Notes: generated by a model from the letters alone, not told the origin. Numbered from the stretch's first letter, positions 44,268-56,349 are shown. The stretch: 64,000 nucleotides of DNA from Nothophaeocryptopus gaeumannii (GCA_031771865.1 JASISA010000002.1:1116001-1180000); one strand, 5' to 3'. A program made the numbers and translations.

Positions 44268-46189
44268 GGCGCCGGTGTGCTAGGTGTGTAGATGAATGTC
44301 AAGGAAGGAGGTAGATACAAATGTATTTATCCGACTTGACAGTTGCAGTGCAACGATGCAGCCGTCCGAAGGGTAACTTCAAGAAGGGGAGAGAATAGGT
44401 TGGATGCTGATATGTTGTGAGAGATGCCACAGAAAAGGGGGCTATGGAGCTCATAGATATACCTCATCTCTGACAACCGTACGGCGAGCAGTACGAGGCG
44501 GAAATCGACTGCGACACTGCTTGTGCAACACTCCATCGTAGAATACATGTCGCGTCCGGGTCAATCGGAGGTATCGATGGTGGTCTTCTGTTCAGACACA
44601 CGAAGCGAGCGCTTGTCGAATAGGATCTCTCAGATACAAGCCCATTGTACTGTTTGGCGTCTATGCCCAGGAAGTCAATGATCCGCGGTTCCAAATGGCT
44701 GCCACGAGGTGGACAAAGATGGCGTGAACATGGCAGTGAGGCACCTCGTGGGCATACAGTTTCGCGCATGTCCCGTCATCTGAAAGTTTGAAGCCTCTAT
44801 CACCTTCAGATGGAAAACCTGGGGCAGCTTCTGTGACTTGACGAGGCGGCTGCAGTGGTAGCGGATGCGGAAGGTAGGACAACCTCGACAACGTTTCTCA
44901 AGGCCTATTCAATCCTTTGGACCCCAACGTCCGATCGACGTTTTTCTTCTGACATGGCGTACTCAGGTCCTGTGTTTTGTTCATCATCAGCAGCCTCTCC
45001 CAAGTCAATGGTAACGATCGTTACCTTACAGAATGTATGTGCTGTATTGTAGCTATCCTATTTCTCAACGAAATAGGCAAGACCATGTGGAAGCCATGCC
45101 AAATCGACCGGCCGCGCAGGAAGCGAATACCTGGCTGTGGCGGCTTATCGCAAGTCGACATAAGCTTGCATTCCACGAGTGTGGCTTCTCTACCCTTGCG
45201 TAGATCGTGCGAGTTCTCGAGGCGTTCGTCCCGGGTACTCGCATTTCTCACGTGTTTGGTGGAGTTTGGAGGCGCCTTAGATAGAGTCTTCCAGAAGTGG
45301 CTTGCAAGCCATGTCCTGATACCGGAGCCGTAGCCGGTAGTCAGCAGTGCAAGTCGCTGTGAAAGCCGCCAGAAGGTCGTTTAGGGCATTGTTTTGGTGG
45401 AAGTGCCTTCCACGTGGGCGTCGCAACTACTGTTCAGTGGGCTGGATGTACCGGCAGCATGGAGATGAAACACAGCCAGGAGAGTGCATGTAGCAGTAGA
45501 GTCCGCGGGTGCAAGATAGAAGCTTGATCCTGCGAGTGAAGTCAGCGGCATAGCAAGCGACGAAGTGGAAAAAGAATATGGTTCGACCCAGAGCACCTCT
45601 CTACCCTATCGGCGCGAGGGCCGCACGAACGGTGCGGCATCAGAATCGACTCCCGATGCGTGATTCATGTCGTTTTGTACAACCACACGCAGTCGCAAGT
45701 GAGAGGCGAGCCACGAGAGAGTACGAAGGCACTGCTTGCTTTGAGAAAGCAGACTGGTCAAGCCACGCCAAGGCGCAGAGCTCTGACGGTGCATTAGAGG
45801 CTACATAGGTGGACGCCACCCTGCTAGATCTTGTCCCAATATCGTCCGCCATGTGCAACCTTACCTGCCAATGATAGGGAGACCGCAGCTGTCAATTGCC
45901 ACTGGAGACTGGGCTCGCCATGTACGACGAAGGCACAGAACGTGTTTGGGCGACTTTTCAATGTGTGTTACTCAATCGTCAATCCCAGGCCAATCCTTTC
46001 GACTTGTCAGAAATCTGCTGCTCAAGGAGCGTTCTCACTGGGTTCCATCGATGCGCATTGGCGCTGTCAAGTTATTGTGCCGCAGTCAAGCGTATCGCTG
46101 CAGCTGTCTCACTTTATCGCAACGTCCTTGTAACCCTTTGCCTGAAGGCGAAGTCCTTGCAGACCACAACAAGCTGAGCTGCCACTCCA
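44268..46189. other. Long intergenic stretch, no gene seen
   Basis: About 1.9 kb between HypX-like and the monooxygenase. No frame with a domain. It contains a perfect 16-bp palindrome GGTAACGATCGTTACC at 45010-45025. Confidence 0.45.
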
Positions 46190-48621
46190 CTAGAGATCCC
46201 ACCATCGCTCGTGAAGGTCTCGTAAGTCGTTCGTTTCTTCCAACTTCAGATACGGTGTCATGTCGCGATTGGGGTCTTGCTCCTTCGCCGTTTGGCCGTT
46301 GCCGAAAAAGACAGCGAATCGATTCTCTGGACGCTGATACGTGTATTCGAAATCCTCCCACCTTGGATTGCGGCGAACGTGGTCGACATGAGACCCAGAG
46401 CCAGGCCAATGACCGTGAATTCGGGCCCCTGCGCGGCCTCCATTTGACCAGCTGCTGCACTTGAGGGCCATGTTAGTGCGCGGGAAGAAGGCGTCACAGT
46501 ACTGCACGAAATCTGCACGGGAGTAAGCGAATCAGCCAGGCTTTCTTCGATACACAGTCGGACGGGGCATAAGCATCTTACCATCGGCCGCCTCCTTCAA
46601 CGGCATCATCGTGCGGATTCCCTGTGAAGAGATCTTCCGCAACATCTTGGCCACGTATGTGATCTGCGTCTCAACTGCAGACAAGTTAGCGCATGTCCCC
46701 GAGGCAGTGTTGCGTCTGAAACTGGACAGCAAAGCAGACTAAAACTGGTTATCGTCGTCATCTCCGACAAGGAACACGAAACGCATGAGTCGATCTGCAA
46801 GAAGTATGCATACTCACCTGCGTGGGGAACGGTCGCGGATGGTCCTGCAGGATTAGGGCCCTGTAACGGTTGTCAACCCATGCTCGTACCTGAAGACCGC
46901 GGACCAATCCTACCAGGAGATACGCGAGGTTAGGAAACCCAGGCGTGCACAGTCCGAGATAGCTGTAGGGGAAGCCCAGACGGCCTTGCGGTCTCCAATC
47001 TCGCGAAAGATCGAGGTCGCCCGAGGCGATTGGGAAAGGCGGTGCATAGTCTACATTGGCACCTGTTGAACAGATGATGGCGTCCACTTCCCGGTGTACG
47101 CCATCTACGGTTACAATACCATTCTCGGTAACCCTAGCGCCACGATCAGCCAGTTGATTAGCGAAATCAAATCATTCTCTGAACAACACATACCGCTCGA
47201 TAGATGTCTGTATGAAATTGAGATTCGGCTTTGTCAGTGCTTCAAGATAGCCCGGACCAGGAGTGAGGCGTCTGCAGTGTGGAGGAAAGTCGGGCACCAA
47301 GTGTTCCAGAAGCTCCGGCTTTCCAGCCACGCGCTTTCGCATCATATCAGTAAAATTCTTCGTGGCGTTCTTGGTGGTCTCTGAGTCTTTCAGTTGAGAA
47401 TCAAACCCTCGGAAGAAATTGTCTTCGAGTTCCTTGCGATACTTCAGATACGTCGCAGGATCCTTGAATGTTTCCAGCTGCTCTTGATCGAAGAACATGG
47501 GCGTATTCTGTCGATCTTTTACGGCCGGATTGAACGATCCAGCAATCCACGTGCGATTACGAACATAGTGATCAACTTGGCTGGCCACCTTCTGAAGTTC
47601 TGTCGTCACTTGGATTCCCGAAGCTCCGTTGCTGCCATCACACGTCAGCCCCAATCCGGCGAATGAACATATCTTGCCATTGTGACACTCACCCGATCGT
47701 CGCAATGCGCTTACCAGAGAGGTCGAAATCCGGGTCCCAATTGCTCGAATGACGAAGATGGCCCTTGAATTGATCTATCGGCGTGGCGATAAATCAGCAC
47801 ATGTCTCGAAAAACGAGGTCATCCGAGCCCAGACGAGATACGTACCCATACCGGGGTAGTCGGGCAGCCTCCATTCATTGAAGTGACCAATCGCGGTTCT
47901 GGTTGTTTCGGTTAGTATGGTCTTGACGGCGAGGACATTCTTGGGTCGGCTGGAGATGCACATACATCACGAAGTCGTAGAACTCCTCGGTTCGCCCCCC
48001 TGTCTCTAGATCTACGGTCTCTACGCGCCATTGCGCTCGTTGAGGGTCCCAATAGCAGCCGATGACTTTGGTTTGAAATCGGATGTATTTGTACACATCG
48101 TGCTTCGTCGCTACGGATTTCCAATACGCCAGGATCTCTGGACCTTGTGCATATTCTTCACTCCACTGTGTGTTGGGCGTGAATGTGGACTGATAGACAT
48201 GTGCGGGAATGTCACATCTTACACCAGGATAGATGTTCTGTCACACTATTAGCGCTCCTCCAGATGACATTCGCAACCAGACCTTCTACCATACCTCGAA
48301 CCACGTTCCACCAACACCTGCATTCTTCTCCAGGATTGTCAGTTCGACACCAGGCACTTTCTTTGGTAGTAAGGCCCCAGCAGTGATACCAGCCAGGCCA
48401 GCTCCAATGACCGCAACCTTCAAGGGCCGAATCGTATCGATCGGATGCTCACTGAGTTTGAAATCAGTGAGATGAGGATATACCCATCCTTCTTGTGAAG
48501 CTTTGATCTTTTCCGCCACTCGTTCGTCCAATGTGTCGTCCACTACTTCGACAATAGTGCTTGTCTTGGGATTGGGAACATCTCCATTGGTCGGTGGTAA
48601 TGTGTCACCAATTGAGCCCAT
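46190..48621 (-). CDS. Baeyer-Villiger-type flavin monooxygenase
   Basis: Nine exons: 48621-48295, 48237-47966, 47898-47846, 47774-47693, 47631-47194, 47133-46914, 46860-46818, 46674-46582 and 46512-46190; these close to 616 residues. Two Rossmann motifs are seen: VAVIGAGLAGITAGALLPKK (FAD) and IATIGNGASGIQVTTELQ (NADPH). Between them FKGHLRHSSNW is the BVMO fingerprint F-x-G-x3-H-x3-W. GPSATVPHAVETQITYVAKM and CSSWSNGGRAGARIHGHWPG are conserved in fungal cyclopentanone/steroid-type BVMOs. Converts ketones to esters or lactones. Divergent from the MDR gene, which may share its promoter. Confidence 0.92.
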
Positions 48622-49196
48622 CGTCGCACAAGCTCCGTAATCTAACGTCGCACAATTAGTTGATTCGAGTTTGCTGTCGATTCGAGTGAATGCTCAGACA
48701 GTTGCCCGGTAGGATCATGAGGCTGTAGTGATGTTCCCGACCAGCCGAAAGTAGAATTAGCAAACCTTGAGCGATTGCTGACTTTGGAGGACCTGGAGAT
48801 AAGAAGCTGCGTACAAGGCCAGCACTTCAAAAGGTCAGCATTGTTCTTCACATGCTCCATCGCGGCTCGAGCTCCCAAGCGATGAAGCGATGTTGCAATG
48901 GTAGTGCGGCATGGAGTTGATCGATGGCGCCATCCAGTGTCCCGCTTTCATGATCACGGAAGCTTTTCGGACATATGATCCTTCGCTCAACAAGAGCCGT
49001 TCTTACAAAGCAACCCATCGTCCTGGCGGCAGTGCAGAGGGCACCCACAACAGCGATGGCGAAATAAGGTGCTGATGAGAGCGCGCCGACGCCGGATGTC
49101 TGTGTACGTGGAGGATACGTCTCAAGTGCTGCAGTTGCCATCGGGCGATAGGCCAAATGTTCTGACCATGTCGTAGCTCTTTTGCTAGATAAGGGA
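48622..49196. promoter_or_regulatory. Divergent spacer between BVMO and MDR genes
   Basis: 575 bp separates the two start regions, allowing joint control. A minus-strand frame at 48848-49417 has hydrophobic patches but no recognised family and overlaps the MDR N-terminus. Confidence 0.4.
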
Positions 49197-50573
49197 ATGC
49201 CACGCAGGATCTGTAGATATGTGAGCATGACAGAAGAGAGAGACGTATCATACCATCGCGGTCGCAAGATGAGTGTCGCAATTGCCAGAGCCTCGTACCC
49301 GATGGCATTAGACATCTCAGACCCGACCGGAGCTTCAGAAGATATTGACTGGGGTACGGCGACACCAGTAAACACCATCGCAGAAGTCATCAGCGACAAG
49401 AAGCTTGACAAAGCCATATCAAGATGCGCCTTGCAGACTACTCCACTTCCGCGGCATCAGAGAGCGCTAATATTGCACGAACTGAAGAAGCCGTTCTCGT
49501 TGACCGGTGACCATCTCGTGCCGCAAACAAAGAAGCCGGATGAGATCGTTGTCAAGATTCAGGCGATTGGTCTGAATCCTATCGACTGGAAGAGCGTCGA
49601 CTACGGGTACGGCATACCGATTATACCTTACGTTTCAGGCCGTGATTTTGCGGGTGTCGTTGTGAAGGCGCCTTCAGAGGAAAGCCAAATCCAAGTGGGC
49701 GATGTCGTCCTGTGTGGCAGCACCGACTATCGGGATCTTCGAAAAGCAGCATACCAGGAATACGCCATCGCCACGCATTACACTGTCTGCAGGCTTCCCA
49801 CGCATACCACCGTCAGCCAAGGCGCAGCACTCGGAGTAGCGTACGTGGCCGCAACTTTGGCGTTAGGCGTTTCATTAGGACTGCGACTCCCAAACATAGG
49901 ATCAGCAAAAGGCCCCGAAGGACCAGATCTCCGCGCCCTCGTACGTCGCCAACCTCTCCAGAACCTACCCGCAGACACCGTGCCCGAAATCCTCTCAATC
50001 GAAGACCACGAAGTCCCCCAACAAGGAGACTGGATCGCCATCTGGGGCGGCTCCTCAACAAGCGCCCTCTTCCTCTCGCAAATCGCACGTCTAGCCGGTC
50101 TACGAGTAATCCTAGTCGTAGACGTCGCCAAACACGGAGCGCGAATGGTAGAATCCAGCGCCTACACACTCGTCGACAGTCATAGCACCGAGCGAGCCAG
50201 CCAGATTATCCGCGGTGTGACAGGAGACAAGTTACGATACAGTATCGATACTGTAGGGAAGCAGACTTCAGAGGCTTTGGCGAGGTGTTTGCAGACTGGA
50301 GGCGAGAAGCGGTCACACTTGGTTGGATTGGCAGCGCTTCCGAAAGACCGCATTCCCGATGTCGTGTATCATTCTGTCCCGATCAAATTGGCCCATGAGG
50401 TTCCGGAAGTGGGACGAAGTCTGAATGCGTGGTTGGAATTGGCTTTGCAGACGCGTGCGCTGAATTTGCCCGCTGTTGAGCAAGTGGCTGGTGGACTCGA
50501 AAGCATTAATGCAGCATTGGACAGAATGAGGCAAGGTCAAATATCGGGAAAGCGTTTGGTGGTGCCGTTGTGA
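49197..50573 (+). CDS. Zinc-less medium-chain dehydrogenase/reductase (enoyl-reductase-like)
   Basis: Open frame of 458 residues from the ATG at 49197. The MDR core starts at RHQRALILHELKKPFSLTGD (about residue 87), with the catalytic-domain block IGLNPIDWKSVDYGYG and FAGVVVKAP. WIAIWGGSSTSALFLSQIARLAG is the NAD(P) site. No zinc-ligand cysteines are present, so this is a trans-enoyl-reductase or quinone-reductase-like branch. The first roughly 85 residues are atypical. An acceptor-like CTTGCAG at 49429-49435 suggests the true start could be an upstream exon. Internal ATGs at 49227, 49269 and 49302 are alternatives. Confidence 0.8.
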   Translation: MPRRICRYVSMTEERDVSYHRGRKMSVAIARASYPMALDISDPTGASEDIDWGTATPVNTIAEVISDKKLDKAISRCALQTTPLPRHQRALILHELKKPFSLTGDHLVPQTKKPDEIVVKIQAIGLNPIDWKSVDYGYGIPIIPYVSGRDFAGVVVKAPSEESQIQVGDVVLCGSTDYRDLRKAAYQEYAIATHYTVCRLPTHTTVSQGAALGVAYVAATLALGVSLGLRLPNIGSAKGPEGPDLRALVRRQPLQNLPADTVPEILSIEDHEVPQQGDWIAIWGGSSTSALFLSQIARLAGLRVILVVDVAKHGARMVESSAYTLVDSHSTERASQIIRGVTGDKLRYSIDTVGKQTSEALARCLQTGGEKRSHLVGLAALPKDRIPDVVYHSVPIKLAHEVPEVGRSLNAWLELALQTRALNLPAVEQVAGGLESINAALDRMRQGQISGKRLVVPL

Positions 50574-50902
50574 GATAACTTATGAATTGAGAGGTGTTTG
50601 TGACCTCGAAGTCGAGATGGGGAGTCGCGTTGCACAGAAAACGCGCTAGTCTGTGCGGCTGTCCCGTGCGGTGATAGGGATATATCAAGACGAGCTCTTT
50701 TTATGACTTCACTAGGAGAAGAGCATAGGGGTTGAGACAGATCCAAGAAGTGTTAGAGAGGGAGGGGCAATGAGATGATCGACTCTCAGTGGGAAAGCAA
50801 GATGGCGAGGTCAGCACAGTGGCACAAAGATGAAGACTCAGATCGACTTAGAGAAACCGCACCGAGCGCGAGAGCGTTAGGGCTTCAAAAGTCTATGTAC
50901 TC
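50574..50902. other. Convergent 3' spacer
   Basis: 329 bp between the MDR stop and the luciferase-like stop. No gene seen. Confidence 0.5.
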
Positions 50903-52371
50903 CTACAAAGTCCTATACTCCAATGCAGGATGCCCCTCCCTAGCCCTCGGCCCCTTGCCATCCTGTAAGAAGTTCTCCCTCATGCTCGAACCAGCGAACT
51001 CAGTCTGCAGCACACCCCGTTTCTTCAATTCCGGCCAGAGATACTTGATCAAGTCATCGAACGTATGCGGTGTCGTAGCATAGCTGATATTGAAGCCATC
51101 GACATGTGCTTCTCGAACCCAAGTCTCCATGATATCGGCTACTGTTTTCGGACTACCGATGGCTCGGGTGTGAGCTCCTGAGATGGCGAGTTGCTCGAGG
51201 ACATGCTTCTTCGTCCATTTGGTGTCTTTGGTTTCCGGCACAGTCGCAGTCCAGGCAGTAATCATAGATTGGATGGCAGGTGGGCCTTTGAAGGCAAAGT
51301 CCTCGTCGTCTGAGAATTTGGAAAGATCGGTTCCACTCCAGCCGCCGAACAGTGAAGCAATCCCATCCAGATCGGCATATTGTAGCAAGTCCTGGAACTT
51401 GGCTTGGGCTTTTTCGTCGGTCTCATCAACAACGATGAACATTCCAGCAATGAATTTGACGCTGTCTGGAGTGCGACCCTTCTCCACCAGAAGTGCCTTG
51501 GTCGAGTCAACAATATCTCTCGTCTTTTCAGGTATCATACCCGGCAGGAACATGGCTTCTGCGTGATCTGCGGCGAAGTTTTTGCCAGCTTTGGAAGCAC
51601 CAGCTTGAAGCAAGAAGGGCGTTCGCTGAGGAGAAGGATGTACCAAGCTCGGGCCTCTGCATTTGAAATGCTTGCCTATATGGTTGATAGGATGTACCTT
51701 TGCTGGATTGGAATAGACCCCGGTCTTCTTGTTTGCTTCGACAGCATCATCTTCCCAGCTTCCTTCGAGCAGCTTATAGACGACCTGCATGAACTCGTCG
51801 GCAATAACATATCTCTCATCGTGTTCGACGATCTGCTCCAGCCCGTACGACTTGGCGGCACTTTCCAGGTAGCTAGTGACAATGTTCCACCCTACGCGGC
51901 CATTAGTGAGGTGATCGAGAGTCGCGTATCGTCTCGCCAGTTGATATGGGTGCTCGTAGCTAGTGGATGCAGTCACTCCGAATGAGATGTTCTTCGTAGC
52001 ATGGGCCATAGCCGAGACAAGTAACGCAATGTCCAGGATCGGCACTTGGGCACCGGACTTGAGTGCCGGTCCATTGCCCTGGTAGATGTCGTATATGCCC
52101 AGAACATCCGCAAAAAAGATTCCGTGGAATTTGGCTTCGTCCAATTTCTTCGCCAACTCGACCCAATGCTCCAGAGTCTGCGGTTCCTGGTCTGGGTGTC
52201 TCCATAGGCCTTCAGCAAAGAGTCAGATACATGTCTCGGCAGTGGCGCTACCACAAGCCCAAAGTAAAATGGTCAATGCGTACCAGGTGCCAGATGCCCG
52301 GCAGCCGTCATCGCGAATGCATTCATGATCCATGGCTTCTTCGTAGCGCCGTTGGTCTCTGCAGCAGCCAT
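50903..52371 (-). CDS. Luciferase-like flavin monooxygenase (NtaA/SnaA/DszA family)
   Basis: Exons 52371-52284 and 52209-50903 give 464 residues. MNAFAMTAAGHLAPGLWRHP and FHGIFFADVLGIYDIYQGN mark the nitrilotriacetate-monooxygenase-component-A branch of the bacterial luciferase superfamily. LTNGRVGWNIVTSYLESAAK is the strongest family signature, and the flavin pocket region RTPFLLQAGASKAG follows. Uses FMNH2 supplied by a separate reductase; no such reductase is present nearby. Fungal members oxidise heterocycles or aminocarboxylates; the substrate here is unknown. No targeting signal seen. Confidence 0.92.
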
Positions 52372-53263
52372 CTTTGCAGATCGTTTGATGTAGCGCTGGC
52401 AATTTGGTCGCGTCTCAAATGCCTCAAACTGTCGTCGATGTGCTGAGGTCCTCAATGGGTGTGACCGAGATGCACAGTGCTGCAGCTTGAGCTCGAGCAG
52501 GAAGGTAGACGCAGTGCTCGCCGATCAGGGAAAAAGGATCCTTCCATTGCGGTGGACCTCCAAGGTATCGCGCCATTACACGTGGTATTCTCATCCTCTC
52601 CGTCTTCGCTCACCATTGTTCGGCTCGTCGCTTTCGACGATCCAGCACTTGCTCGCCTTCCCCGAGTGATCGATCTCGCGGGGTGAAGTTCTCCAGCTGT
52701 TGGGACGAACAAGTGGGGTTGGCGTGATCACGCCTTCTTTCCCCGGCTGAGCACCATCCTCATTACATTTGAAAGTCGTCGAAGTCTTCTGTTCTTTTCC
52801 CGACAATGCAGACGATTTAGGGACAGACCGAGAAGGTTCAATCTCGCCGCGCACGTTGTAGCATCGTGGCATCCACATGGCACATGCGTCTGAGACGTTG
52901 TGGCATTCCGTGAGCAACCTGAATCCAGGTAAATTGAACTACCGGGTAGCAGAAATGGATGGTAAGCGATGCATATGCTCTTGACGGAATTCAACTGTTC
53001 GATGGCGTGCGATTCGACGACTGCAAAATTGCGAAGGAGTTGCACATCCTTTCCGTAGTTGGGCAGGAAGATAGCGGCAGATGTATAGTAGCTTCATGGC
53101 ACTTGTAGTTTATAGAACTTTTGTTACTTGATGCACTGTTGATCGTCCACACAAGCACAAGAGCGTTGTGCGACCCTACCTTCTCTGTTTTTTTGCCTTC
53201 ATCATTGAGCAGCCTACGCAGTATCACACACGTAAAGGCGGCTCAGTTGGGAAGCGGCTAGCC
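52372..53263. other. Divergent spacer, no gene seen
   Basis: About 890 bp between the luciferase-like gene and the transporter. Short frames only. Confidence 0.5.
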
Positions 53264-54649
53264 ATGGCGGAGGAAAAGAAGATCGATTCGCAGTCAGTCA
53301 GCGAGTCGCCCTCAGTCGAAGCTCTACAGCCAGTCAAAGTCAAATGGTATCGCTCGACACTCTACAACGCGATCATTCTCGGAATATGCAACTTCTGCGC
53401 GCCAGGAATTTGGGGAGCGATGAACTCGCTGGGAGGAGGTGGACAGCAAGATCCTTGGCTTGTGAACGCAGCAAATGCGCTTGCCTTTTGCCTAATGGTC
53501 TTGACCTGCGCATTAAGCGGAATTTTCGTCAAATATCTGGGAATTAGGTGGACTCTGATCCTAGGGGCGGCCGGATACTGTCCTTACGCAGCAGGGCTCT
53601 ATTGCAACAATCGATACGGAAGCAGCTGGTTCGTGCTGTTCGGAGCAGCGACATGTGGTCTCGGAGCTGGTCTCTTCTGGATGGCGGAAGCTGCCATTGC
53701 GATGTCGTATCCAGAGCCATACAACCAAGGCAAGCTGCTCGGAATTTGGCTCAGCTTTCGTGTTGGAGGACAGATTCTTGGAGGAGCTGTGAACCTTGGA
53801 CTCAATGGGCACCGCAATGAAGCTGGCTCAGTCTCATACTCCGTCTTCCAGGTCTTTATCGCTCTGCAGGCCTTGGCTCCTTTCGCCGGACTGCTGCTCA
53901 CCGCGCCGTCCAAGGTACAACGCACGGATGGTGTGACCGTCTCATGCTCCATCGGAAAGGAAGAGAACTCATGGAAAGAGTTCGTCAATACAGCAAAGCT
54001 TTTCGCCGGCAAGAACTTCGTGCTGGTCATACCCTTGATCGCGCAGGCGGTATTTGCAGAGGCAGTGTTCTTCACGTACCAAGGCCTCTGGTTCACTGTC
54101 CGCGCCAGAGCGCTTGGCAGCTTCTTGTCCGGTATTGTAGCCATCGCTGCTGGAAACGCGCTTGGTGTCTTTCTTGACAATAAGAAGCTAGCTGTCAGGC
54201 TTCGAGCTCGTGGCTCTTTCGCACTCATCATGACCCTTCAAGGCGCATGGTGGATCTGGGGTACCGTGCTCGTTACTGAGTATAACCGCACTCGGCCAGT
54301 ATACGACTGGGTCGATGTTGGATTTGGTAGAGGCTTCGCGTGGTTCCTCTTCATGGTCGCCGGCTTCCAGATCAATTACATGTATCTGTACTTTGTCGTT
54401 GCGAATCTGGCGAAGAACAACGCCGAAGTCATTCGGTACGCAGGTCTATTGCGAGGGACAGAGAGTGCGGCGCAGGCGGTGTCGTACGGCCTGGTCAGCG
54501 TCGGAACCATGGGCAGATTCGGTTGCGTATATCTGAACTTCGCGCTGTGGGGCATTTCGATTGTGCCTGCGTGGTTTGTGATCAAGAAGATAGGGGTGTC
54601 GACGGGCAAGATTATTGATAAGCCATCGCAGGAGGAAGTTCGGGAGTAA
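53264..54649 (+). CDS. UNC93-like MFS transporter
   Basis: Single exon, 461 residues from the ATG at 53264. A short polar N-terminus is followed by WYRSTLYNAIILGICNFCAP, the helix-1 signature of the fungal UNC93/DUF895 branch of MFS, and ALAFCLMVLTCALSGIF. About 11-12 hydrophobic helices in total, including GLGAGLFWMAEAAIAMSYPE. The transported substrate is unknown in fungi. It sits divergent to the luciferase-like monooxygenase, so it may export or import that enzyme's substrate (inference). Confidence 0.9.
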   Translation: MAEEKKIDSQSVSESPSVEALQPVKVKWYRSTLYNAIILGICNFCAPGIWGAMNSLGGGGQQDPWLVNAANALAFCLMVLTCALSGIFVKYLGIRWTLILGAAGYCPYAAGLYCNNRYGSSWFVLFGAATCGLGAGLFWMAEAAIAMSYPEPYNQGKLLGIWLSFRVGGQILGGAVNLGLNGHRNEAGSVSYSVFQVFIALQALAPFAGLLLTAPSKVQRTDGVTVSCSIGKEENSWKEFVNTAKLFAGKNFVLVIPLIAQAVFAEAVFFTYQGLWFTVRARALGSFLSGIVAIAAGNALGVFLDNKKLAVRLRARGSFALIMTLQGAWWIWGTVLVTEYNRTRPVYDWVDVGFGRGFAWFLFMVAGFQINYMYLYFVVANLAKNNAEVIRYAGLLRGTESAAQAVSYGLVSVGTMGRFGCVYLNFALWGISIVPAWFVIKKIGVSTGKIIDKPSQEEVRE

Positions 54650-56349
54650 GTAGAATTCAAGTCTCCATGTATGTTCTCGCTGTAAGCGATGCGAAAACGC
54701 CTTTTGCTGTCGTCGTGTGGCTGTCGCGCATATGAACGTTGGAAGCACTGTCGCTGCTGCAAAACAGTACATTCGTTAGGAGCAGAGCCGGTCACCCAAA
54801 GTTGGATCAAAACGCCAAAAAGATCATTCCATGATTCACTGGACTAATGATTGTTAGAACATGATCACATGGGAGCGCAGAGTGATGATGCTTACCGATC
54901 GGGGAATCGAACCCCGGACCTCATCCAAGCGTGCTCCAGGAACAATGCTAAGGATGCATTATACCACTAAACTGAAGAGATTGTTAGTGAATACTGGACG
55001 CACGTGGCGTATTGTGGAGAACGTACCCAATCGCCCATTGGTTGATGGAGGCCGCGGATTTGTACATGAATATATCCGCTAGCAAATCTGGTCTTCGAGC
55101 ACAATCGATGAGCAGAGTAACGAAGCGGTGTACTTCATGTGGTATGCGATTGATTTACTTGCAATCGAATCTCAACAATCTTCGCAACTCTGCTCCCCTG
55201 CTGAATTAGCCATGTCTTACTGAGCTCCTCTTGCAGAAGCCTACCTCCTTCTCAGGCTTGTTCTCCGCTGCCAAGACTATTGTTGCCTAAGGTTGTAGGT
55301 CAGGCCGTCAAAACGGAGCGCCTGAAGACAAAAGTGCGGATCCAGCCATAATCGGCTTCGCACACCCCTTTTAGAGCCTAGATTTTTAATTACTATATAA
55401 CACATAGATTAGCTATCTATAATCCAAGAAAACGGCTCCTGTAAAATCGTACGCTGAACACGATGTACTGATTTTCATGCCTATTAGTCTTAAGCTACGA
55501 CCCTGATTTCTACGGGGAGTGAAAGTCATTTTTAGCTTCGCGTTTGTTAACCGATTGCTTTACTAACCGACATAACCCAATACCCGTAGAGCAAGACAAA
55601 GAACGCGCGGAGCCTCTAGAAGGTACCTAGAGAGCCCTCCGATATCTCTTTTGCCCGCTCGCCTTAATCTATTACCCCTGCTAACCCCTATCCGGTCCCC
55701 TCTCGAAAATACGCGTTTGCCCTCTAGGCTTAGAACACAACGTCGCAACGTGTCGCATACATTCGGAATTAGTAGATGTAATCGCAACATATAGAAGATG
55801 GCTATCTTATATATGTATCTCTGTTATCTAGGGGTCGATATTTGGCGAACGACGTGTGCAGCCAACCTGCGCGTTTTGGCTTTAGACCCTCGCAAGCTCG
55901 GAGCCCGAGCTGCGCCTCAGGCAGCAATTGACCTTGCAGGGTAAAGAAACGGAGACAGGCAGAAGCCACCATCTCGGTATTTAGTCCGGCGATGAGCACC
56001 CAACCCTCTTAAGTCCAATCGCAGTTGCTTTATGTGTTCGGTTGACATCTGGCAGAGTGGTCACCCTCGTCATGTCGAGAAGATGGAGCAACATGACACG
56101 TACGCAGCTTGATGTTCTCAAAATCCTCGAATTTCCAACATTTCCTAATTCGGATTTGTCGACGACAAGGTCGTAATTCTGCTTGAAACAAGTTTCAACT
56201 TCGCACAGATTATATTTCAGACACCTGTAATCATGTTGCCAAGTTGTAGGCATGTAGTCACATTACTACAATGTGGTATTGTACACTATAGCTCTGCTCC
56301 TCAACAACCATCCCAGCACCACGCTTACGCAAAGATCGCCCGTCTTCAC
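54650..56349. repeat. AT-rich relic with tRNA-like sequence
   Basis: Apart from the tRNA-like element at 54890-54980, no gene is supported. From about 55370 the base composition changes (runs such as TTTTTAATTACTATATAACA) and frames carry many stops. Two minus-strand frames (55563-55790, 55802-55999) look like degraded coding sequence of a transposon, but no domain can be read. Confidence 0.5.
54890..54980 (-). tRNA. tRNA-like sequence, probably a pseudo-tRNA
   Basis: On the minus strand a perfect T arm (CGGGG-TTCGATT-CCCCG, 54899-54915), a D arm (GTTTAGTGGTATAAT) and an anticodon stem CATCC/GGATG are present. The loop TTAGCA+T would give anticodon AGC with an 18-nt intron after position 37. 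The seven acceptor bases at the two ends pair at only about three positions. Likely decayed, or part of a tRNA-derived repeat. Confidence 0.45.

Noticed and set aside
48848..49417. 189-codon minus-strand frame with hydrophobic patches
   Set aside because: No recognisable membrane family, start not convincing, and it overlaps the MDR gene antisense.
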